Source of the DNA: an uncultured Bacteroidota bacterium
Lineage (GTDB): Bacteria; Bacteroidota; Bacteroidia; B-17B0; Aurantibacillaceae
Length of the DNA: 19,086 bases
Assembly (NCBI GenBank): GCA_903923915.1
Contig: CAIXZI010000381.1
Span: forward strand, 1 to 19,086
Direction: 5' to 3'
Shown in pieces: positions 1 to 6,674 of the stretch (within the stretch, counting starts at the first letter, position 1; every line of letters starts with the position of its first letter). Both the position numbers and the translations under genes were made by a program. The notes beneath the pieces were generated by a model that was not told where the DNA came from, did no database searches, and was given only the letters and a program-made list of their open reading frames with translations.

Positions 1-2
1 AT

Positions 3-1475
3 ACGTTGTTTTTAAAGAGTACAGCTACAAATTCAAATACATATAACTGGTATTTAAATACTAATTTATACAGCATAACAAAAGATACTACGTATGTTTT
101 ATCTAATGCCGGTACATACACCCTTATGTTAAAATCATTTAATGGAACGGTTGGTTCTATTGGCGATTCTACGGTTAAAGTTATAACCGTACACCAAAGC
201 CCTCTGGCTACCAGCATAAGCACAAGTCCTTCCAACATTTGTCAGGGCCAATCAGATACAATAACAACAACCGTATTTTGTAATATACCTTACGTAAGCA
301 CTTGGACGTTAAATAGCTCTCTAACCTATACAAGTAGTACAAATAAAGTAGTTGTTGCACCTCCGGCAGGCACTTATACCGTTGCGGTAAGTATTAAAGA
401 TACTAATAATTGTGTGGGCGTTTCTACAGCTACGGCATCTATTAATGTTCATCAAAACAATTCATTATCAGGTTTGATAAAAGAACCTAATGGAAATACC
501 GTTACTTCTGGTAAAGTATATTTATTTGAAAAGAAAACAAACAACGTGGGTTTAGCCGATTCAACAGCCAATACAAGCATAGGCACATATACAGTAAACA
601 GCAACGTATATAATTACACGTTTCCGCAAGTACCTGTAGGTAATTATTACATAAAAGTAATTGCAGATACAATTTCGTATCCCTTATCAGTTGGAACGTA
701 TTATAGTAATAAGAAAAATGCTTTTCAGTGGGATTCTGCTATTTTTATACCACACAACACCTGTGCAGCGGGTAACGATACGGCTAATGTAAAAATAATA
801 GAAACATCTGGCGTTAAAGGTCCTGGTAGCATATCGGGAAATATAAGATTAGTTACCGGGTTTGGGCATCGTTTAGCAAATAATCCAAATCAAACATATG
901 GCGCACCATTAAAAGGTATAGATGTTAAGTTGGGTAAAAACCCCGGCGGAGGCTGTGCTGCACGTACAACCGCAACAACTACCATGACAAGTAGCAGCAA
1001 TGTTGTTTATACATACAAGTTTGACAGCGTTCCTTTAACCAACTATAAAATTTATGTAGATATCCCTAACTATGGCATGGATAGCGTGCGTGCTGTTTCA
1101 TTATCATCCTCAGATACAGCTAGTGTAAACAATAACTACTATGTAGATAGTATGTTGATACGTGTAGATACAGCACAGGTTACAGGCATCTTTAAGCAAA
1201 GCAATGTAAATAATACTATTAAAGTATATCCAAATCCTTCGGCAGACGTGGCTTATCTTGATTTTGAAAATAGTGCTGCACAAAATGTAAACCTGCAATT
1301 GTATGATATTGCCGGCAAACAAATAGTTGTTTTATACAATCAAAAAATGCCACAAGGCCCGCAAACAGTAACTGTTAACTTTGTCGAATTGCAACTAAAC
1401 AAAGGCGTTTATTTTATAAGAGCCTCTATAAACGGTACTATACAAACACTTAAACTTACCATTATCAACAACTAA
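3..1475 (+). CDS. T9SS-secreted multidomain protein, C-terminal part (5' end outside window)
   Basis: The reading frame is open from the first bases, so the N-terminus lies upstream of the window; a TTG at position 6 is only an internal codon. About 490 residues are visible. The first ~150 residues look like PKD/Ig-like beta modules, Ser/Thr/Asn-rich, with few Cys. Next come two beta-sandwich segments of the carboxypeptidase-regulatory or SdrD-B kind, starting near LSGLIKEPNG and GPGSISGNIRL. The last ~85 residues are a type A T9SS sorting domain: IKVYPNPSAD, then LQLYDIAGKQ, then LNKGVYFIRA, ending in a short basic/hydrophobic strand. In this family the domain directs export through the type IX system and surface attachment or release. 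No catalytic domain is visible, so the cargo may be an adhesin or an enzyme whose catalytic part is upstream. The sorting-domain call is secure; the role is unknown. Confidence 0.9.
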   Translation, partial: TLFLKSTATNSNTYNWYLNTNLYSITKDTTYVLSNAGTYTLMLKSFNGTVGSIGDSTVKVITVHQSPLATSISTSPSNICQGQSDTITTTVFCNIPYVSTWTLNSSLTYTSSTNKVVVAPPAGTYTVAVSIKDTNNCVGVSTATASINVHQNNSLSGLIKEPNGNTVTSGKVYLFEKKTNNVGLADSTANTSIGTYTVNSNVYNYTFPQVPVGNYYIKVIADTISYPLSVGTYYSNKKNAFQWDSAIFIPHNTCAAGNDTANVKIIETSGVKGPGSISGNIRLVTGFGHRLANNPNQTYGAPLKGIDVKLGKNPGGGCAARTTATTTMTSSSNVVYTYKFDSVPLTNYKIYVDIPNYGMDSVRAVSLSSSDTASVNNNYYVDSMLIRVDTAQVTGIFKQSNVNNTIKVYPNPSADVAYLDFENSAAQNVNLQLYDIAGKQIVVLYNQKMPQGPQTVTVNFVELQLNKGVYFIRASINGTIQTLKLTIINN

Positions 1476-1498
1476 ATAACTTGCGTTTTCAATCATAA

Positions 1499-1528
1499 AA
1501 AAATCCTATCTATTCGATAGGATTTTTT
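1499..1528. terminator. Bidirectional hairpin terminator between convergent genes
   Basis: CCTATC (1505-1510) pairs with GATAGG (1516-1521) around the loop TATTC. The stem is extended by A/T pairs and flanked by an A-run on the left and a T-run on the right. It therefore ends in U-tracts on both strands, as expected between the T9SS protein gene and the minus-strand SRPBCC gene. Confidence 0.85.
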
Positions 1529-1588
1529 ATTTAATACAATTTAATTAGTAGATATTACGCTAGATAGCACAGTAGTATAAGTGAATAA

Positions 1589-2623
1589 TTACTGAACATT
1601 AATTTGCACAGCACCATTACCTTTAAGAACATAATAAATATTGGTTAACCATTTGGTAGTATCTTTTTCAGTCATTGGATCTGAAATGTATTCTTCAATG
1701 GCTACGCTATGTGCCAACCCTTTCTCTTTCATATATTCATTAATTGCACTATGTGCTTTAGTAATTTTATCATATGAGCCATAATAAGCTACATGCAAAG
1801 CTATATCTGCCGCAGGCACATTAAATTTTTCCCAATGTTTAAGTTCTCCATCTGCTACAGAAATAACAGCGGCGCATTCTGTTGTTTGTTTTTGCTCATC
1901 ATAACTAAAAAAAATAGCACTTGGTGGGCCTGTGTGCTGTAATTTAGCTGTAATAGCATCATTAAAAATTTTTGGGAAATTTTCCGCAAAAAAACCGCTC
2001 AGTTTTTCAAATGGTAAGGTTGCTTTTTTACCATAATAATTTTTCTCAGGCCAGATAACTTCTTTTATTTCGTAACCGTTATAAGTCTTTGCAACAGGCA
2101 CAGCCTCTACAACTGCTTTTAATTTAGCTAAACCTTTTTCAAAATCGCCACCCAGCATTTTATCCATTTGTCCTTTAAAGAATAGCATCATACCGCGTCC
2201 AAAAAACGGAACATTCATGTTCATAGCCCAAGTAAAATTAGTTGCAGTTCCTTCTGGTTTTAAAATAAAAAAAACATCGCTAACGCCTTTTCCTGCAAAA
2301 TCCAATTTTTCAGCTACTGTGTCGGCAGAAATAGATGTAAGCTCCATAGTGCCCTTGCCCACATCTTTATTTCCTTCCCAAGTATATTTGTGTCCAACTG
2401 TACCGGCTTGGCCTTCAATTGTAATTTTCATGGCTGTATCTTTTTCTGCCCAGGGCGACCAACTATTAAACACATTATAATCTGTTATTTGTGATTTAAT
2501 GGCATCTGCCGAGGCATTCATACTTACCGACCTTTCAACTTTTATAACAGAAGGGCCTACCAAACATAACACAAAGTAAATCACTACAAGTGCCAGAACT
2601 ACATACAATATTTTTTTTACCAT
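1589..2623 (-). CDS. Membrane-anchored SRPBCC domain protein with C-terminal GyrI-like domain
   Basis: 344 aa. Residues 5-24 form one hydrophobic segment after MVKK, an N-terminal anchor or uncleaved signal. Residues ~30-170 resemble the polyketide cyclase/SRPBCC fold: VERSVSMNASADAI, then FNSWSPWAEKD, then KLDFAGKGVSDVFF and the closing helix GGDFEKGLAKLK. Residues ~180-340 resemble a GyrI-like/AraC effector-binding domain (KEVIWPEKNYYGKKATLPF, then HVAYYGSYDKITKAHSAINEYM, then EEYISDPMTEKDTTKW). Both folds bind small hydrophobic ligands in known relatives; no ligand can be assigned here. There is no DNA-binding domain, so it is not a classical AraC regulator. It is convergent with the T9SS gene and divergent from the VWA gene. 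The start ATG is followed directly by the anchor helix. Domain assignment is fairly sure; function is unknown. Confidence 0.85.
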   Translation of the reverse strand: MVKKILYVVLALVVIYFVLCLVGPSVIKVERSVSMNASADAIKSQITDYNVFNSWSPWAEKDTAMKITIEGQAGTVGHKYTWEGNKDVGKGTMELTSISADTVAEKLDFAGKGVSDVFFILKPEGTATNFTWAMNMNVPFFGRGMMLFFKGQMDKMLGGDFEKGLAKLKAVVEAVPVAKTYNGYEIKEVIWPEKNYYGKKATLPFEKLSGFFAENFPKIFNDAITAKLQHTGPPSAIFFSYDEQKQTTECAAVISVADGELKHWEKFNVPAADIALHVAYYGSYDKITKAHSAINEYMKEKGLAHSVAIEEYISDPMTEKDTTKWLTNIYYVLKGNGAVQINVQ

Positions 2624-2720
2624 GATTTTATAAATTTAGGGTAAATGTATAAAATAATTATATTTCAAATACGATAAATAAACGAGGTTTATCTTTCATT
2701 TGAAATGTTTTAATAATTCT

Positions 2721-2753
2721 TTTGCATAAAACGTTTTACACAGCTTACTTTTG
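2721..2753 (+). promoter_or_regulatory. Bacteroidota-type promoter of the VWA gene
   Basis: TTTG at 2721-2724 and TACTTTTG at 2746-2753 are 21 nt apart, matching the TTTG-N19-21-TAnnTTTG pattern of the phylum's primary sigma factor. The first TTG of the long reading frame (2722) lies inside the -33 element and would not be transcribed from this promoter. The TTG at 2761 is 7 nt past the -7 box, so the mRNA would be leaderless or nearly so. Confidence 0.7.
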
Positions 2754-2760
2754 CCCTGCT

Positions 2761-4185
2761 TTGAATTTTTTAAGAAAAATAATAGTTGCTTGCTTACTGC
2801 TAATTGTTTGCTTAAAATCTGTTGCACAAGTGTATCAGCCTGAGCCAAAAGATTTTTCTAACAAAAAAAAATCGGATAGCAATACCATTACCCGCATACT
2901 ATTTATTTATGATGATTCTTTTAGCATGTTTGGCAAATGGGGCAATGGCAACAAAACCGATATTTCTAAAAAATTAATGGGCGAGTTTTTAGATTCGCTA
3001 CAAAACACCCCTAAACTTGAATTGGCTTTGCGTTGCTACGGACATCAAACACCTTTTAGACCAAACCGTAATTGTAAAGACAGTAAGTTGGAAGTACCTT
3101 TTGATGCCGCTTTTTCTAATTGCAAAAAAATAAAAGATCGCATAAATAAATTACAACCAACAGGTACTACACCAATTGCCTACTCGTTAGGAGAAAGTGC
3201 TAACGATTTTCCACCTTGTGCTAATTGTAGAAATTTGGTTATTTTAATTACCGATGGCATTGAAGAGTGCGATGGCGACCCATGTGCTGTATCTCTTGCC
3301 TTGCAAAAAAATGGAGTTTTCTTGCGTCCGTTTATTATTGGCGTGGGATTAGATGTAAAGTTTGCCGATGTATTTGGTTGCATGGGTAAGTTTTACGATG
3401 TAAGCAACGAAGCCAATTTTAAACAAGTAATGAAGCTGGTTTTTATTGAAGCTATATCGCAAACAACCGTGCAAGTAAATTTATTGGATACTTACAAAAA
3501 ACCAAGCGAAACAGATGTTACCATGACTTTCTACAATCAAAAAACAGGAGAGATTATGTATAACTATTTGCACACACTAAACCATCGTGGTAATCCAGAT
3601 ACCTTGGTGTTAGACCCTGATGCAACTTATAAAATGGTAGTGCATACCATTCCACCGCAGGTAAAAGAAAACATTGTGATACAAAAAGGCAAGCATAATA
3701 TAATTCCGTTAGATGCGCCACAAGGCTTTTTAAATCTGCAAACCGAGGGGCCTAATATTTACAAATCATTATCGTGCATCGTAAGAAAAAGTGGGGAATT
3801 AAATACATTAAATGCACAGGAATTTGGCAATACCGAAAAATATATTTGCGGAAAATATGATTTGGAAATATTAAGTCTGCCGCGCATTAAGTTACCCAAT
3901 GTGGATATAAAACAAAGCTCAACAAATTTGATAAAAATTCCTTCGGCAGGTACTTTATCAGTAAACAAAGGTGGTATAGGCTATGGAAGTATTTATGTTG
4001 AGAACGGTAAAAAATTAGAATGGGTTTATAATTTAATTGAAGGTCAGCAAGCAGAAGTTCTTTATCTTCAACCCGGAAATTATAGGGTTGAGTTTCGTTT
4101 AAAAACACAATTAGAAGCAGAAAAAACAGTAGAGAAAAAATTTACGATAGAATCAAATAAAACAACAAGTATTAGTTTGTTTTAA
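2761..4185 (+). CDS. Secreted von Willebrand factor A (VWA) domain protein
   Basis: 474 aa from TTG 2761. The frame is open back to a TTG at 2722, but that codon lies within the promoter, and starting at 2761 gives a clean signal peptide (MNFLRKII, a hydrophobic core, then SVAQ). No ATG occurs before the VWA domain. Residues ~45-225 form a VWA domain with an intact MIDAS metal site: D-x-S-x-S (DDSFS), a Thr in PTGTTP and an Asp in LITDGIEECDGD. Several Cys pairs (RNCKDSK, SNCKK, PPCANCRN, EECDGDPC) suggest disulfides in an exported protein. The remaining ~240 residues are beta-rich repeats of the Ig-like/carboxypeptidase-regulatory kind, without a recognised catalytic site. Likely role: divalent-metal-dependent protein binding in the periplasm or at the surface. 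The partner is unknown; the next gene, 18 nt downstream, is probably in the same operon. Confidence 0.85.
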   Translation: MNFLRKIIVACLLLIVCLKSVAQVYQPEPKDFSNKKKSDSNTITRILFIYDDSFSMFGKWGNGNKTDISKKLMGEFLDSLQNTPKLELALRCYGHQTPFRPNRNCKDSKLEVPFDAAFSNCKKIKDRINKLQPTGTTPIAYSLGESANDFPPCANCRNLVILITDGIEECDGDPCAVSLALQKNGVFLRPFIIGVGLDVKFADVFGCMGKFYDVSNEANFKQVMKLVFIEAISQTTVQVNLLDTYKKPSETDVTMTFYNQKTGEIMYNYLHTLNHRGNPDTLVLDPDATYKMVVHTIPPQVKENIVIQKGKHNIIPLDAPQGFLNLQTEGPNIYKSLSCIVRKSGELNTLNAQEFGNTEKYICGKYDLEILSLPRIKLPNVDIKQSSTNLIKIPSAGTLSVNKGGIGYGSIYVENGKKLEWVYNLIEGQQAEVLYLQPGNYRVEFRLKTQLEAEKTVEKKFTIESNKTTSISLF

Positions 4186-4203
4186 TTAGTTTAGCATTAC
4201 TAA

Positions 4204-4932
4204 ATGAAAACATTTTTGGTGCGCTATATTTTGTTGTTGTTTCTTTTTATTGGAAAAATGTATTCTCAACCAGATACTTCACGTATAAACAAAAATAAAA
4301 AGACTGTTCTTTTCAATATTGGTTTTCTTTCGGGTAAAATAAACAACATTTATTCGGTTGGTGGTTATTATGATTTGATGCCTTTTTGTTTTAATAGATT
4401 TGCAATGGGATTTAGTGTGGGGGGGGTATCCCGTAAAACAAGCAATACCTTTGGAACAGTAAACAAAAAGCCTCAATTAGTTTTGGGTTTCATTGGGTTG
4501 AAATGCCAGTATATTTTTAACGTAACGAAACGAATATTTGTAAAACCTGCGATAACAATAGGCTATGAAGCTGTTAGTTTAGATGATAAAAGCAAAACAT
4601 ATTACACACATTCAAGTCACTATCATAAACACTATGTATCTACAGTTGCTGAAGATTTCTTTACTGTAATGCCTGCTTTGGATTTTAAATATGTATTTAA
4701 AAAAGGCGGGGGTATTGTTTTGTCAGCAAAATATCAGTTGTTTCCTTTTCTTGGCAAGAATTATTTTTCAAGCCCACAAAGTAATGAAGGCTTTATGTTT
4801 TCTATTGGTTGGGAATGGCAACTAAAAAAGTTAAAGCCTAAATATAAGCACAAGTATGATTATTTTCATCGTAATGATTATCACGATCATAATCACAATT
4901 ATTGGCTGCATCATATCCAGCATATCCATTAA
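4204..4932 (+). CDS. His-rich probable outer-membrane beta-barrel protein
   Basis: 242 aa. MKTFLVRYILLLFLFIGKMYSQ is a signal peptide. Residues ~30-210 alternate aromatic/hydrophobic strands with short turns (LFNIGFLSG, IYSVGGYYDLM, LVLGFIGLKCQYIF, PAITIGYEAVS, GGIVLSAKYQLF, FMFSIGWEWQL), as in a small eight-stranded outer-membrane barrel. Residues ~122-130 (HSSHYHKHY) hold four His, and the last 29 residues hold ten His with Asp, Asn and Tyr (YHDHNHN, LHHIQHIH). This suggests metal binding, but no known family was recognised. The gene starts 18 nt after the VWA gene with no promoter or terminator between, so co-transcription is likely. A run of eight G (4419-4426) lies inside the coding sequence, unusual for such AT-rich DNA. 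Barrel and metal binding are inference. Confidence 0.75.
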   Translation: MKTFLVRYILLLFLFIGKMYSQPDTSRINKNKKTVLFNIGFLSGKINNIYSVGGYYDLMPFCFNRFAMGFSVGGVSRKTSNTFGTVNKKPQLVLGFIGLKCQYIFNVTKRIFVKPAITIGYEAVSLDDKSKTYYTHSSHYHKHYVSTVAEDFFTVMPALDFKYVFKKGGGIVLSAKYQLFPFLGKNYFSSPQSNEGFMFSIGWEWQLKKLKPKYKHKYDYFHRNDYHDHNHNYWLHHIQHIH

Positions 4933-4967
4933 ATTATAATTTCTTACAGTAAGTCAAAAGCGTTTTA

Positions 4968-4975
4968 TATTTTTG
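4968..4975 (+). promoter_or_regulatory. -7 element (TATTTTTG) of the transketolase gene
   Basis: TATTTTTG fits TAnnTTTG and ends 17 nt before the ATG at 4993. No good TTTG is found at the -33 position. Instead the palindrome CTTACAGTAAG (4943-4953) covers that place and could be an operator. Confidence 0.5.
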
Positions 4976-4992
4976 CCTCTTTAATTCTTGCT

Positions 4993-5952
4993 ATGATAAA
5001 AAAATTCCCTTACACAGAAAAAAAAGATACCCGTTCGGGCTTTGGCGTTGGCTTGCATGAGCTTGGCAAAAAAAATCCAAACGTGGTTGCACTTTGCGCA
5101 GATTTAACCGGCTCGTTAAAAATGGATGCTTTTTTGAAAGATTTTCCTGAACGTTTTTTTCAAATAGGAATTGCAGAAGCCAATATGATGGGTATTGCGG
5201 CAGGTTTAACCATTGGCGGTAAAATTCCGTTTACAGGCACTTTTGCTAACTTTTCTACCGGAAGAGTTTATGATCAAATTCGCCAATCTATTGCTTACAG
5301 CGGAAAGAATGTAAAAATTTGCGCATCTCATGCAGGTCTTACGCTTGGCGAAGATGGAGCAACGCATCAAATATTAGAAGACATTGGTTTAATGAAAATG
5401 TTGCCGGGTATGGTGGTTATTAATCCTTGCGATTTTAACCAAACCAAAGCCGCTACTATGGCTATTGCAGATTATGATGGTCCGGTTTACTTACGCTTCG
5501 GACGCCCTGCTGTGCCTAACTTTACAGCCGCAGATCAAAAATTTGAGATTGGCAAGGCAGTTGTTTTACAAGAAGGAAAAGACGTTTCTATTTTTGCAAC
5601 CGGCCACTTAGTTTGGAAAGCCATTGAAGCCATCGAAATTTTAGAGCAAAAAGGTATTAGTGCAGAATTGATAAACATTCACACCATTAAACCTTTAGAT
5701 AACGAAGCAGTTTTAAAATCGGTTGCTAAAACAAAATGTGTGGTTAGTGCCGAAGAACATCAAATGAACGGCGGTTTGGGCGATAGCATTGCACAATTAC
5801 TTTCTCGCAACACCCCTACTCCACAAGAGTTTGTAGCTGTTAACGATAGTTTTGGCGAAAGCGGAACACCCGATGAACTAATGACTAAATACGGTTTAGA
5901 TACTGTAAATATTGTGGATGCTGCTTTAAAAGTTATTGCAAGAAAGAAGTAG
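4993..5952 (+). CDS. Transketolase, C-terminal subunit (pyrimidine-binding + C domains)
   Basis: 319 aa, about half a full-length transketolase (~650 aa). Transketolase moves two-carbon ketol units between sugar phosphates in the non-oxidative pentose phosphate pathway, using thiamine diphosphate. Residues ~10-175 are the Pyr domain, with the thiamine-activating Glu62 in FQIGIAEANMMGIAAGL and DGATHQILEDIGLM at 121-134. Residues ~185-315 are the C-terminal domain (SIFATGHLVWKAIEA, INIHTIKPLD, VVSAEEHQMNGGLGDSI). The thiamine pyrophosphate-binding half (with the GDG motif) is absent. Split transketolases of this kind are known in bacteria and archaea, but the N-terminal subunit is normally the gene just upstream; here that place is held by an unrelated barrel protein. 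The partner must be elsewhere on the chromosome. A 1-deoxyxylulose-5-phosphate synthase half is less likely given the length and motifs. Confidence 0.9.
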   Translation: MIKKFPYTEKKDTRSGFGVGLHELGKKNPNVVALCADLTGSLKMDAFLKDFPERFFQIGIAEANMMGIAAGLTIGGKIPFTGTFANFSTGRVYDQIRQSIAYSGKNVKICASHAGLTLGEDGATHQILEDIGLMKMLPGMVVINPCDFNQTKAATMAIADYDGPVYLRFGRPAVPNFTAADQKFEIGKAVVLQEGKDVSIFATGHLVWKAIEAIEILEQKGISAELINIHTIKPLDNEAVLKSVAKTKCVVSAEEHQMNGGLGDSIAQLLSRNTPTPQEFVAVNDSFGESGTPDELMTKYGLDTVNIVDAALKVIARKK

Positions 5953-5986
5953 TTTAAATTTTAATCAAAGAAATTCAGCCCACCTA

Positions 5987-6040
5987 TTTCGACAGGCTCA
6001 ATATGACACCGCGCGTTGTCAGCCTGAGCTTGTCGAAGAC
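5987..6040. repeat. Pair of GAGCYTGTCGA hairpin repeats in opposite orientation
   Basis: The minus-oriented copy is 5987-6007 (TTTCGACAGGCTCAATATGAC) and the plus-oriented copy is 6018-6040 (starting GTCAGCCTGAGC, ending GTCGAAGAC). Each folds with a short stem around GAGCYTGTCGA. The pair lies between the convergent transketolase and RNA methyltransferase genes, where no ordinary U-tract terminator is visible, so it may help end transcription from both sides. Confidence 0.8.
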
Positions 6041-6061
6041 TTTGCGATGCCATAAGTAATT

Positions 6062-6595
6062 TTAAACAAACTGCCTTTTAAAAAACTCCCACAACACAAC
6101 ACCGGCACTAACGGCAATATTTAACGAGTGTTTGGTGCCTCCTTGGGCAATTTCTATTACATAATCGCATTGATCTATGACGGTTTGTTGCACGCCATCT
6201 ACTTCGTTTCCAAAAATAAGGGCGTATTTTTTATTGCCTTCTACCGCAAAATTATGCAGTTGTATGGCTTGCTGGGTTTGCTCTACTGCGCAAATAGTGT
6301 ATCCGTTTTGTTTTAGTTTATCAAGTAAGATAAGAATATGACTTTCATGGTGCCAAATAACACTTTCGGTTGCGCCAAGTGCTGTTTTATTTATTTCCTT
6401 ATTGGGTGGCGTGCCTGTAAACCCACATAAATAAAGGGCTTCAACGGCAAATGCGTCGCAACTTCTAAAAACAGATCCAACGTTATGTAAACTTCTTACA
6501 TTATCTAAAACTACTAACAAAGGCGTTTTTTGGCTGTTTTTAAATTCTTCCGGCGTTTTTCGTCCTAATTCTTCGTTTTTAAGTTTTATATCCAT
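6062..6595 (-). CDS. SpoU/TrmH-family RNA 2'-O-methyltransferase
   Basis: 177 aa from ATG 6595. The frame stays open to 6889, but that part overlaps the divergent lipoprotein gene, reads like shadow sequence, and the conserved protein begins at MDIKLKNEEL. SpoU enzymes methylate ribose 2'-OH in tRNA or rRNA using S-adenosylmethionine, bound in a C-terminal trefoil knot. All three motifs are present: motif 1 at residues 31-45 (DNVRSLHNVGSVFRS, with the catalytic Arg), motif 2 at 127-134 (IFGNEVDG) and motif 3 at 155-170 (KHSLNIAVSAGVVLWE). The protein is a bare catalytic domain with no N-terminal RNA-binding extension. The target RNA cannot be told; tRNA Gm18-type or an rRNA site are both possible. 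Upstream, on the minus strand, AACTTTTG (6598-6605) resembles a -7 box with one mismatch, only 2 nt from the ATG. Confidence 0.92.
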   Translation of the reverse strand: MDIKLKNEELGRKTPEEFKNSQKTPLLVVLDNVRSLHNVGSVFRSCDAFAVEALYLCGFTGTPPNKEINKTALGATESVIWHHESHILILLDKLKQNGYTICAVEQTQQAIQLHNFAVEGNKKYALIFGNEVDGVQQTVIDQCDYVIEIAQGGTKHSLNIAVSAGVVLWEFFKRQFV

Positions 6596-6674
6596 AGCAA
6601 AAGTTAATTTTTTTATTTTAGAAAGTATGTTTATTATTGCGTCTTGAAAGAAACTCTTATTAAAACAATAAAAC

